Of a DNA stretch of 64,000 bases, positions 1 through 10,890 are shown in pieces (the stretch's first letter is position 1; every line of letters starts with the position of its first letter). The translations under genes were made by a program, and so were the position numbers. Where the stretch lies: NCBI GenBank assembly GCA_037953625.1, contig CM075651.1:66202501-66266500 (forward strand). Direction: 5' to 3'. The notes beneath the pieces are model-generated. The model worked only from the letters and a program-made list of their open reading frames with translations. It had not been told where the DNA came from and ran no database searches. This DNA comes from Crotalaria pallida (Eukaryota > Streptophyta > Magnoliopsida > Fabales > Fabaceae).

Positions 1-218
1 GATGGGTAGAGGGAGTTGAGAATGTTATTTACCTAAGAAGGATTTGAGATTGAACGGTTGGATCTTGAATTATTGAATCGGGAAAACGAGAAAACCTTAA
101 AGTTTCCTCCCATAGTCGCGCGCCCTCTGCTCTCGCTCTCTCTCACGTTCTGGCTTTCTATTCTCTTTTTTTTTCGTTTTGATTCTGACGGGTTGGGGGG
201 TTTCTTGGGTAGCTTAGG

Positions 219-274
<56 letters not shown>

Positions 275-1990
275 TATTTTATGTTTTGTTTTTGTTTGTG
301 GGTCAATGTGTGTAGGCATTTTGGGTTATAATTAAAAGTTTGACGATTCTAAGATGTACTTTTAATCATTCAAAACTGATTGAAAAATAATAAAGTTACC
401 AGTCTCTTCGGATAGCTATTGCATAAGAAAATTCATCGAAATTCAAAAGTAAATATATTTTCTCAATCCTGATATTAAACTTGATAAAATATAATATTTA
501 TAATTTTGAAATAGAAGATCATTATATATAACTTATACCGGTAATATATTAAACCAGTGCAGAAGCTAAAAATAAAACAGCCTCCGAACACTATGAGAAT
601 TTACAGGGTCGCTCAAAATATTAAGTTGAACATATTTTTCTAAAGAAACTATTTATAAAAATGCCTCTAAGGCTTGCCACTTGAGCTCTCTGTCAAAATG
701 TTAATTAAACTAAATAAAAGTACTACTTTATTTTTGGAAAACGTATAATAACAAATTTATACTTATTTTGACTAGAAAACATATTTCAATTAAAATAATG
801 AAATCAAAATTTTATTACAACACTCAAATCTTGAAAACATCATAATATTAAATCAATTAATTACATTATTCTTTATTTTCTATTATTATATGTTTCTAAC
901 ACTAAAAGATCCTCTCTTTTTTTTAACACTCATCTAACCTTGTTATTATTATTGCTATTATTCTAATATCGTTATTATTCTAATTATATTTGGGATTAAA
1001 ATTTGGGATGTTACAATAATCATGTAATTGTGCATTAAATTATAGTATTATAATTATGAATAGTTTTATTGATTGTGATTGATAAATCTTCCTTTTTCTT
1101 TAGTTCCTTACGTCATGATTGAACCTAGTGATGCTTTATTATTACTTTCAAATATTTTTCCCTAATCTATATCCGAGTTACTCACCCTTACTGTTGACCA
1201 TATTAGGTACTCTGTGGAGAAAGATGTTCATAGCCTCTATGTCGGGAATCACCACTCTCATGGAAAGAGAGTATATTACTGATTGAGATCTTTTCGGTCT
1301 CAATTCGATTGCAACCATTCTAGGGCCCTGTACTATAAATGATTTTGATTAAATTAAAGCTGTATTTAATTTTATCTTTATTTGGAGTTGAGACTTCTTT
1401 GATTTTGCAAAAGGGGACTCTATAATGACTTTTATGAAAGTGTTAGTGTTGGGTTGGATACAATGATATTCTCTTTTAAATAGCTTCCGCAATGTATTTA
1501 TAGATTTCTTTTCTTTGTAATCCACTCTGGACTTGACAGGTTTAAATCTTATTTGGGAAAAGTCCGGAATTCAAACGAAACTCCGCCAAAATTTTTATAA
1601 AACCCTAAGTATTTTCTAATTAAAATCAACATTTTAATTAATGTATTTTAAATTAAGAAAAATAGGGATGTTACAGGAATCACATGCAGCATGTTGATGA
1701 TGCTATTGTTTCTGTTTTATGGATTTGAGGATTTAGGTGGTTTGGGATTCAGGGGTTTGGAGGTGGTAGTGGCTATGGGATTTGAGGATGGTGGCAACTA
1801 TGGGATTTGGGGTTTGGTGGTGATGATAGTTATGAAGTCTTGGGTTAGAAAAAGAAGATAAAAAATGATAATTTTGAAATAAAACTAAAAAGAAAATAAA
1901 TTTGGGAATAATTTTTAAGAGTTAAATGCCAAAACTCCAAAAAAAAACACCTCTTTAAGGCATAAGCCCAACCCGCCTAACCCAATATTT
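1..1990. repeat. AT-rich intergenic DNA with LTR-like termini
   Basis: No convincing gene is seen. Two GGGATGTTACA termini end at 1015 and 1675. The first follows a TTAAAATTT stretch, much like the right end of the long LTR at 42514-46040 (TTAAAATTTTTGGGGTGTTACA family end). Between them, around 1180-1340, is moderately complex sequence of the kind found inside plant LTRs. I infer decayed or nested LTR-retrotransposon pieces. I did not find paired starts or target duplications, so boundaries are unknown. The short open frame at 58-315 runs into a TA microsatellite and matches nothing I recognise. Confidence 0.3.
219..268. repeat. (TA)n microsatellite
   Basis: About 25 uninterrupted TA units. 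Expected to be length-polymorphic; no function implied. Confidence 0.97.
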
Positions 1991-2006
1991 CTTTGTAGCA
2001 TCGTTT

Positions 2007-2720
2007 TTGAGAAAAATTTTGTCACCCCATACGAAAATTTATACATCCCACTTTAGGGGTAAAAATACAAAAATAGTCTCATCTTCTTTTCTCTTCCCAC
2101 TGCACCCCAACCCATTTCTTCTATTCCCACCCCACCTCTTTTCTTATCCTCTCTTCTCTTCTCCCTTAAACCGTCCACTGTCGTTCCCCACCGAGCCACC
2201 ATCACCCACCGAGCCATCGTCCTCGCCCTTCACAACGCTCCAAAGAGAGAGAGCAAGGAGAGAGATCCACCAAGCCACCGCCCCACCCCTCCCTCGCAAC
2301 CGCCACCCCACGCCAACACCAATGCCACCCACGCCACCACTTCCCACCCTTCGTGTCGCAACCCTTATCATTGAGCTCAGGTCGTGACCTGGGTCACGAC
2401 TCACGAACATCCCCACCCCATCCCGGTCGTGAGCCTCCCTCACGACCCCAGTCGTGACCCACCCCAGTCGTGACCCCTCGTACGACTACCTCAGTCATGA
2501 GTCTTCTTGATGACATCGAGTCGTTACTCCTTTGATGACCGCCCCCATGGTACGGCCATCGTTTTGCTTTGCTTTGAAGCACGGTCATCGTTTTTCACCT
2601 ATTCTCCTTTTAAGCACAGTCATTGTTTTGCTTTGCTTTACTTTGCTTCCCCCATAGTAGCTTCTTCGGTTCTTCCTCCTCCCTCGATGCCCTAACCTTC
2701 CCTCTCCGTTATCCGGTGAG
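2007..2720. other. GC-richer, pyrimidine-rich block with GTCGTGAC hairpins
   Basis: This stretch stands out from its AT-rich surroundings. 2080-2180 is a CT-rich tract, 2180-2360 is CCACC-rich, and 2381-2470 has repeated GTCGTGAC/GTCACGAC motifs. Two perfect short hairpins are visible: 9-bp arms at 2381-2389 and 2392-2400 with a 2-base loop, and 8-bp arms at 2426-2433 and 2439-2446 with a 5-base loop. A GGTGAGTTTC donor-like site lies near 2715. The block could be the 5' leader and first exon of a degraded gene or a TE fragment. The open frames on both strands here look compositional, with no recognisable domain. Confidence 0.35.
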
Positions 2721-3513
2721 TTTCACGTCTATCTTCCATTATTCCCCTTTCTACTCTCTCTCTCAAATTTTACAATTTAAATTCATTGTAATGTGATTCA
2801 GTATAAGTTCCGTTCATTTGTATTCATGTGTGGGGTTGTAAAAATATTAACCTTTATTCGCCCGCACATACACGCTGTACCCAATCCGTATAGCGTTTTT
2901 TTTTTCCTTTTTTTTTAAAAAAAAAAAAAACCAGTACTTGGTGGGTACGTAGTAAGTACGCACCTAACTCGATACATACAGTATACTGATACGGCAGGCA
3001 AAGTAATGTATTCGTGCAACATATGGTTAGGGTAGAGTACCTTTGGTTTTATGAATGCTGGAACTTTACAGTTTTGTCCGATTCTGAATTTGAACAATCT
3101 GATCTATACAACGGGTTTCCTCCTGAATTTATTGGCATGCCTTATTGATTCTCTGTTGTTTTTTTTTTACATAGTTCTTTATTGTTAATATTGTGATATT
3201 ATATTATGTGTTAAGTAGAATTGCCAATCAAGTATGTGTATTATTTTCTGTGAATTTTAAATTTTTATGTTATTTTTTTTTTCATATCACAAATACGATT
3301 AACGGGAAGTTATAACCATTTGGAATAAAAAAAAATGAGAAAATAGATAATGCACTAAATTTTTTAGTTCATTATCCATTATTCATTTGGAATAATAGAA
3401 TTGGAATTATTTTTAATACCCTTTTTAAAGTTTATCATTAATGTCAAACATCCATAAAAATAGAAAAGATTATAGGCAAAAGTTGAAAGAAAAGGGGTAT
3501 CCTTCTTGTGAGA
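2721..3513. other. AT-rich intergenic sequence
   Basis: Only low-complexity AT-rich DNA with poly-A/T runs (2896-2932). No domain, RNA gene or paired repeat was recognised. Confidence 0.6.
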
Positions 3514-3515
3514 TA

Positions 3516-3788
3516 CTCCCTCCGGTCCTATATATAAACATCTTTTGAAAACTTTTTTGTTGTCCTTAATATAAGCTCCATTTCTAATTTCAAATAGTAT
3601 TAATAACTTCTTTTCCACAAACATCCCTATTTACTCAACACTTTTTAGATTTCCAATAATAATTATAAGAGTACTTTTGAAAAAGTATATCAAATATTTA
3701 CATTTTCAATGTCACTAACAATATTAACTAATTTTCTTAAAGAGAGTGACATTGGTCAAATGGTACTTATATTAGGGACCGGAGGGAG
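3516..3788. mobile_element. Stowaway-type MITE, copy 1
   Basis: Termini CTCCCTCCGGTCC (3516) and the inverted GGACCGGAGGGAG (to 3788) are flanked by TA at 3514-3515 and 3789-3790. The 273-bp interior is AT-rich and non-coding. This TIR and TA duplication define Stowaway MITEs, mobilised by Tc1/mariner transposases. Two related copies lie at 25343 and 27268, but their interiors are closer to each other than to this one. Confidence 0.9.
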
Positions 3789-3855
3789 TACATGAAACAG
3801 TGAACCTGGGTTGCATGAAGGTACGACAATTTCTAAAAAACTAGGGTACGGGTAC

Positions 3856-3858
<3 letters not shown>

Positions 3859-3893
<35 letters not shown>
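3859..3893. repeat. (TA)n microsatellite
   Basis: Uninterrupted TA run beside a GGTACGGGTACG motif. Confidence 0.95.
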
Positions 3894-3896
<3 letters not shown>

Positions 3897-4616
3897 AATT
3901 TAAAAAAATGGAAAAAATAAAATCAGTAAGGTAAAAATTAAGTTAAAATTAATAATAAATACTTAAAAAATTATTTTGATGTAAAAAAGAAAACATTAAG
4001 TTCAAATTAATAATAAACACTTAAAAATAAAGATTTTCCAAATAGAGTTAGCTTAATAGTTACTAACAACATTACCATATTTAAATAATAAGCTTACTAA
4101 ATCAGAATTAAAGATGCAGCAAATCATTATTATACTATGAAAAAATAAACTGAAAAAATAACTGTATGATATTATGAAAGAAAGAACAAGTGTACGAAAT
4201 CAGTATGATACTATGGAAAAAAAGCTGAAAAATTACAAGAAGCCACAAATCTCATTAGATGCTGCAAATCCTAACTTTCCAAGATGCATCAAATCTCATT
4301 AGAAAAATAAGTAATAGAGTAGAAGTATTTTATCTCTGTACCATGAGTATGACGAGTTCGAGCAGTAAGGCGAGCAGCACGATGGCGACAGCAACGAGTA
4401 GCACGGCAACGACAACAAGCGAGTAACGAGCAGCACGGCGAGCGAACGACAGCTGACAGTAGAGATAGAGAGAGGAGACAGAGAGGGTGCTTCGAGAGAT
4501 AGAGAGGAGGTAGAGAGGGTTTGCTTCAAAACTCAACCCTAGGATAAAATTAAGATGTCTAAGGCTGAGAATAAAAAAAAGGAAAAAAAAAAGAAAATTT
4601 TTCAATTTTAGTGGTG

Positions 4617-4776
4617 TCGTGTCGTACCCAATTGGTGGGTATCGTACCCACTGCGTACCCCGATGTACCCAAGTTTTTTTTTTTTTTTTTGTGTTCGGAT
4701 ACGTACCAGGTACGTACCCAAGCATACCCAAACCGTACCCGTACCCAAAAAATACCCGGTACGTGTACAGCCCCTA
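4617..4776. repeat. GTACCC-rich repeat cluster
   Basis: Many GTACCC/GGGTAC units occur around a T15 run, with palindromic GGTACGTACC-like pieces. A related GGGTACGGGTACG sits at 3844-3857, so 3842-4776 may be one degraded TIR element with GTAC-rich subterminal repeats. No clear target duplication was found. The minus-strand open frames here are repeat shadows. Confidence 0.4.
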
Positions 4777-5074
4777 AAACGGTGTAACCATGCTTGAAAG
4801 TGAAACACATACTTAAAATGAATCTCTTCGATATGACTTCGTTTGATTAACGATTAACGACTTGTTAGCATCATCATTTATGGTGAGCATGCAGACATAA
4901 TTGGCAGTCAGACTTCTATTCTTTACATGAGAATGCATAATTTGCAATTAAAAAGAAATTTGCATTTCGCAAAATTTGCATTCTGGATGCAAAATTATTC
5001 ACTCACAGCAGGGTCGATTAAGAAATTAACTTTCGCTACTTTCTTCTCATTGCCTACTTGACGGGCACGATGGA
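4777..5074. other. Intergenic, nothing recognised
   Basis: AT-rich DNA with no gene, paired repeat or RNA signature visible. Confidence 0.6.
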
Positions 5075-5079
5075 ATTGT

Positions 5080-5314
5080 TGTTGAATTGGTTAGTTAGTT
5101 AACAATTAAAGGGAATTCAACGCAATCAATTATGGCTTAGCTATATTTATTCTAAATTGCATAGGTTGTATGTAGTTGTCTTATTGTAATATAGGCTGTA
5201 GAATTGTTAGTTAGTTTTATGAGTCTTAATTTAGATCACAAGCTATCATTATATATATTAGCTTGATCTCTGTATATTCTTAATATACTTCTCTCTAGTT
5301 CTTATTTTTTAACA
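5080..5314. mobile_element. Solo LTR, Ty1/copia-like, with 5-bp TSD
   Basis: The 235-bp element begins TGTTGAATTGG and ends TTTTTTAACA, i.e. TG..CA termini with the TGTTGA..AACA form common in copia LTRs. It is flanked by ATTGT at 5075-5079 and 5315-5319. It contains TATATA and a CTCTGTATATTC segment of the kind found near LTR ends. No second copy or internal region is nearby, so a solo LTR left by LTR-LTR recombination is the simplest reading; a TRIM-like unit is the alternative. Confidence 0.75.
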
Positions 5315-5319
5315 ATTGT

Positions 5320-6089
5320 AAATCAGAAGTTTAATTGATAAAAGATTATTTAATAGAACTTGCAATAACTATTTTGCACATGAGCTCATTTTATAAGTGC
5401 AGGACTATGTTTGAAATTCGAAGATGCTCATTTTTTTTAAAAAAAAATTGTACTTAATGATGAACTGCATTTATATCGTAGTCCTAATAATAAACAAATA
5501 AATGGTTAATTCAATCTGAAAATTTAGATGTAACAAGTGCTTTAGTTCCAAACTATAAAAAAAAATTTAATTTAGATGTAACATGTGCTTTAGGTCCAAA
5601 TATTTAAAGTGAAGTTGCTGATGAATCTCTTTTGTCTCAAGAGGTTATCCAAATATTAAATATCTGAACTTAACAAGCGATTTTCGAATCTGCTGGAATT
5701 CAAGAAAACAACGCTTGAGAACGCTATCTAAATTTCCAGATAATTTCGTTTACTGGCAAAGCAATCCTGTTAAAGGATTTTACAGTTCTCAATAAAGGAA
5801 GAACTTGTGTTTAAAGAATGTTATTCTTATTAATGTTTTATCATTGAAAATTTAAAATATATGAAATTATGATACTAGTACGTAGTTAACTTCGAATTTA
5901 GAAAGCATGCATGCTGTTGTTAAAATGTCGCATACATTTTTATTTCTATCAAAACCAAACTAATTAAGGTAGCACATTAATGTAACCTTTACGAATTCAA
6001 GGTGAGATATTGACAAATGTATGTGAAACATGAACGCTATATGCGATGAACTCAATTACGACCAAGACATTGAGATAATAACAAGATTG
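5320..6089. other. Intergenic, nothing recognised
   Basis: AT-rich. A short direct repeat (TTTAGATGTAACA plus GTGCTTTAG) recurs at about 5524 and 5573. No gene is supported. Confidence 0.55.
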
Positions 6090-6098
6090 AACATAACA

Positions 6099-6445
6099 GG
6101 CTGAGGCTCCGGTGCATCTAAAGATATAACATGCACCGGTGCATGCCTTTATTTTTGGGTTTTTTATTTATTTTTTTAAAATTTAATCAATTAAAAAATA
6201 TGCTATGTGTTTTCTTTTTTACGGATATGAAGTGATTTTTATAATTTGGATTTATTTTTTTTTTTACTCTGTGTTCTTAAAAAACTGTGTTGAGTAAAAC
6301 TGTATTCAAAATTTACAGATTCTAATAAATCTATATACAAACTTGTGTTAAAAAATATTCTGAATAAATCTGTATTAAAAAAATTTGAAAAACAAAAAAA
6401 AAATTAAACCATGCACCGATTAAACCATGCACCGGAGCCTTCCCC
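6099..6445. mobile_element. MITE with 19-bp imperfect TIR and 9-bp TSD (Mutator-like)
   Basis: The ends are inverted repeats sharing GGCTCCGGTGCAT. The 19-bp arms differ at three positions near the outer edge. The nonamer AACATAACA flanks the element at 6090-6098 and 6446-6454. A 9-bp duplication is typical of Mutator-like elements (8 bp would suggest hAT). The 347-bp AT-rich interior has no coding capacity. Additional internal ATGCACCGGTGCAT palindromes lie near both ends (about 6130 and 6413). Confidence 0.75.
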
Positions 6446-6886
6446 AACATAACATAAGAAAAATAGAAGTTCATACTTTGATTGCATATTCAAATAACTT
6501 AGATGGAGATGCCATAACAAAACATAAACATAGGAGAATCCACATTTTATTTATTGAGCTTAAACAAAAAAGAGAAAGATATTTTTTTTTTGGTGTAAGA
6601 AAAAAGAGAAAGATATTGACCCTTGCTCATAGCATCATCCTAGAAGCGTTTTCTTGTGGTCCCATATAGATACAGGACCACCGGTGTTCCATACCAATTA
6701 CCGGCGACAGCAGGTCACAACCGGAAGATATAATCCAACATTTGGTGCTCTTTTTTATTGTTAAAATTAAAGATCATCTGAAGTAGTTGTGACAAGTGGT
6801 ACCCTAAAATAGCCGCCGCCTCAACACACGGAAGCTGAGTGTCGTTTCTGAATTTCTGCAAAGTCGTGAAGAAGCGCTCAGCACCG

Positions 6887-6983
6887 TAAGCCCTGATCTT
6901 CATCTCCACTTAGATCTTTAAATTGTTTGTATCAAATATTTAATAATTTCTAAGCCCTGATCTTCATCTCCACTTAGATCTTT
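6887..6983. repeat. 33-bp direct repeat, two copies
   Basis: TAAGCCCTGATCTTCATCTC and the following 13 bases occur at 6887-6919 and again at 6951-6983, offset 64 bp. It lies just upstream of the FAR1/MULE-like gene. A short minus-strand frame overlaps it (6715-6909) but shows no known domain. Confidence 0.85.
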
Positions 6984-7185
6984 TTAAGTAGGTAGGTTAT
7001 CATGTTGCACAAAAACTGAATGAATGAGACAATGCTTGATTTGGTTTTTAACCCCTTCCTTAATCTAGCGAAATTGTTTAGGCTGTGTTATTGCTAATCC
7101 GTTTTCTTTCTTTAATTTTTATATGTTTAGTTATGGATTCAAGATTCTGACATTTAAATTTTTTCGATTGCAACTCAGCTGCGTG

Positions 7186-9449
7186 ATGATTGGAGCTATG
7201 CACGAAGGTCATGACGCTTCTGTTGAGGAAGAAGCTCCGGTCACGGTGGATGCAACTACAGAGGCTGACAATGTTACTTACATCCGTGGTAAAGGTGACA
7301 TTGGGGTTGTTGACTTTACCAAAGTATGTGATGCTGATGATGTAAAGAAATTTAGATTTGCTAATAATGAACTAGCATATGCATTCTATAATACATATGG
7401 GCTAGTGGTTGGATTTAGTGTGAGAAAAAGCAAGATGAGAAGAAATGGGAGTGGCATCGTGGTGAGGCAGTACTTTGTTTGCAGTTGTGAAGGTTACTGA
7501 GTTCTTAGAGAAGATGAATCGAAGGAGGCAACCGAAAGTCATTACAAGGTTTGGTTGCGAGGCCAAGATGCGTGTTGCTTTGGATGACGACGGTTGGTGG
7601 CATGTAACTGACTTCACCGACAACCATAACCATCAGTTATTTGGTGGTGGTGGGTATGGTCCAATGTTACGGTCACAAAGAAGGATGAGTGATGCAGAAG
7701 TGGCCCAAATGACAAGCTTAAGGGAGGTTGGTATAAGCACACCCCACATATACTCCTCTTTTGCTAAATTGGCTGGTGGATTTGGTAAGCTCTGTTTTCG
7801 AAAGAGAGAGATGTATAATTAGATTCGCAATGAAAGGATGGTGAAGGAGGGGAACTCAAGCAATGCGATTGTGTTTTTGTCAGACATGGAGAGCACTGAA
7901 CCTGGATTCTTTTGGAAATACACAGTGAGTGAAGATGGGAGGATAGATAAATTGTTTTGGTGTGACGGAATTTGCCGGTATGACTATCAAATATTTGGGG
8001 ACGTCTTAGCATTTGATGCAACGTACGGCAAGAACAAATATAACTGCCCACTTATAGTATTTTCTGGTGTCAATCATCACAACAACACAGTTGTATTTGC
8101 AAGTGCCATAGTAAGTGATGAAAGCATTGATACATATGTATGGGTACTAGAGAATTTCTTGGAAGCGATGGGAGGGAAAGCACCCGCATCTGTCATCACG
8201 GATGGGGATAAGTCTATGAGGAGTGCAATTCGTCGTGTTTTTCCACAATCGCATCATAGCTTGTGTGCTTGGCATCTCATTCGTAATGCAAGGACAAACA
8301 TAGGCGATGATAGGTTCACAGAACTGTTTAGGAGGTGCATGTTGAGTGATTATGAGATTGATCGTTTCGAGAGCAAGTGGCATTCTGCGTTAGACGAGTG
8401 CGGTTTGTTTGGGAATACATGGGTGGATGAATTATATGAGAAGAAAGAGAGGTGGGCCGCAGCATATATGCGAGGCAAATTCTTTGCTGGTTTCAGAACA
8501 ACCTCTCGGTGTGAGGCCCTACATGCTCAATTAGGCAAGTACATCAGTTTCAGAAATGATTTGACAGAGTTACTTCATCATTTCCAGCGGGCACTCTCAG
8601 TTATGAGGAACACTGAACTTGAAGCTGACTTTAATTCCGTGTATGGCAAACTAGTGTTGCAAACTCACCTGTATTCTTTGGAGAAGCATGCTGCCAAGGT
8701 GTTTACACGAGAAATATTCAACATCTTCCGTTCTTATCTGATGAAGGCTATTTGGATGAAGGTTGAAGGGTGGTTGGAGAAGCCACCTTTGACTGTGTAC
8801 AAAGTTTGCAAGTATTGCAGTGAAGATAAGCTGTTCATGCAATAGGATGGAATCATTTGGGATTCCATGTTCCCATATTGTAACTGTGCTTTTTTTCCTT
8901 AATATTTCTGAGTTACCAAATTGTGTGATTCTAAATAGGTGGACAAAGAAAGCCAAGGAAGGTTTTGAGCAACAACCAGGCAGGGAAGGGTGGAATGAGG
9001 AGGTTCTGCAGTACTGTAGGTTAGGTGGATTAAGCGATTGGTGCAAAAGGTTGTGTAGAGTTGGATGCCGAAATGTTGAAGATTACAAAAGGATTTGTGA
9101 CATGCTTAGCAAGGAGACTCTGTTACTTGAATCAAAGTAGCTTCAATCAAAGGTTGATGATTGCAGAGCAACCGATGTTTCGGTAACACAATCAAGTGCA
9201 GTGAAGGATCCAACTGTGGTGAGGAACAAAGGATGTTGTGCAAGCTCTTCAACTCACACAGGTAAAAGGAAGAGAGAGAAACAATGTGGAATATGTAGGT
9301 TACCAGGTCACACACGAAAAGGCTGTTATTTGGCAAACGAAGTGAAGAAATTGAAGCGAAGACATGGTGTATTTTCCGACTCAAGTGCAGAGCTGGAGGA
9401 AGGGGATGATGTTGGTAATTCGCTCATGAGTGGGCAGGTAATCATTTGA
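7186..9449 (+). pseudogene. FAR1/MULE transposase-like gene, degraded
   Basis: Domain order is that of FAR1/FHY3-type proteins and Mutator-like transposases. First is a FAR1 zinc-binding DNA domain (7330-7640) with ..FRFANNELAYAFY.., ..GCEAKMRV.. and a final DNHNHQL. Next is a MULE transposase core (about 7980-8420) with AFDATYG, ITDGDKSM and CAWHLIRN motifs. Then comes a SWIM zinc finger (CSCNRMESFGIPCSH, 8832-8876) and a CX2CX4HX4C zinc knuckle (about 9283-9324). Four lesions break it: a +1 insertion near 7498 just after the CSCEGY motif, TAG at 7820-7822, a frame change between about 8806 and 8822, and TAG at 9138-9140. The first ATG with good context is 7186, after a possible splice acceptor. 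Such proteins bind DNA as transposases or as domesticated light-signalling regulators; this copy cannot make a full product unless unusual introns remove the lesions. It points toward the minus-strand gene ending at 11010. Confidence 0.88.
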
Positions 9450-10580
9450 CATTCATTGTTTGGTTCATTTGATTTGTATAAACACCATGTTATTCTAATA
9501 CCTGTTCTTTCATGGTTCTTTTTATGTTGTAGATTAAATAAACAGCAAGCTCTTGTTGTCAAGATGGTGGATATATTGTCATGATCAAATTAACAAAAAT
9601 TTAGTTTAGAAACTGTCAAACTAGTAGCCTATGTTAATTTCAGTATCTCTGGCAGTATATGTAATTGTTAAATTATGTAATGGTGAATGGCTGGACCTTT
9701 GAATGCTAATGGCCTAAATTTATGTATGTTGAAATGTATTGATGAGGTGGATTTCTGTGTTCCATCCTATGTATTGTGAAATAGCTGAATTTGAGATTAT
9801 GGATATTTATCTTTTTAATGATTTATGTTCTTCTTGTATTCATTTATGACTGATTTCGAGTTAATGGTATTCTTGGGGGATGATTGACCCTTTGCATTTC
9901 TGTCAAAGCATCCCAGAAAGAATTCGGTACACATAATCCAATTCCATTATTCATTAAAAAATTATTACTCTTGAAATTAATGGTGCTAAATGTATTATTG
10001 AAACAAACAACTGCTCATATGCTATTCGAATGCAACAAGGCAGGCAGCAATTGTTTGGAAAAAATGCTTAAACCGGAACAAAAAGAACATACTCAGGTCT
10101 ACACACTTAGAGCAACGCCCATTTCTGGCAATTCTGGAAAAAATTGGCATGCAACAAGTTTGGTCTCTTTGGGTCTCAAGAAATCAGCTAATCTTCAAGG
10201 ATAAATTACATCGTATAATAGCAAATCATTCTTAGTTGTTGTAACTAATCATTCTTTGGATTCTCTGCATGGTACACGCCTTGTCTTCCATTAATAAAAT
10301 TAGGCTTAAAGAAAAAAACAAAATTCGTTTTGGTTTATCAAAGCCGTTGAGTTAGCTTTTAGGACCACAATCCTAGTCATTGGTCCATCCATTACACCTA
10401 AGCAATGATCAATGCTTATTAGCATCGTGTGCCTCAGTTTCAATTAAGGATCGATTTATCAATAAAGAAGTTCACGTGCTAAGTTGTAATATCAAATTCA
10501 TCAATTATGTATAGTGATCATTACAAGTAGACATACTAGGATAGTACTTGAGAATGATATATCTTAAGGAGGTGCTAAAA
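9450..10580. other. 3' flank of the FAR1/MULE-like gene, no gene seen
   Basis: AT-rich, likely 3' flanking DNA. An open frame at 9884-10204 has no recognisable domain and ordinary intergenic composition. Confidence 0.5.
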
Positions 10581-10583
10581 GAA

Positions 10584-10890
10584 GGATGTGATGATTATAA
10601 TATAGGGCCTTTGAACATTGTATTGGTATGCCCAAAACACCAACAAAACAAGCATACTTAGTGCCACTAATTAGTTCACATGAACGAAGGAAGGCATAAT
10701 TTGTCCTTAACACAAAAAGAATGCATTGCTGATCATAATATAGTGCCTTTGAACATTGTATCAGTATGCCCGAAGCAACAACAAAACAAGGCATACTTAA
10801 TGCCACTAATTGGTTCAAAATAAGGAATGAATGCATAATTTGTCCTTAACAAAAAAAGAAGGCATTGGTCATCATAATCTAGTGCCTTTG
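10584..10890. repeat. ~138-bp tandem repeat, about 2.2 copies
   Basis: The block containing GCCTTTGAACATTGTAT, CCACTAATT and AATTTGTCCTTAAC recurs with spacings of 138 and 139 bp (anchor CCTTTG at 10608, 10746 and 10885; third copy partial). Copies are roughly 85-90% alike by eye. The minus-strand frame across it is a repeat artefact. Confidence 0.85.

Noticed and set aside
2144..2588. Minus-strand Gly/Arg-rich frames
   Set aside because: They arise from the CCACC and GTCGTGAC composition; no domain, no splice support.
4299..4810. Several minus-strand frames of 66-133 aa
   Set aside because: They overlap one another over GTACCC and poly-T repeats and look compositional.
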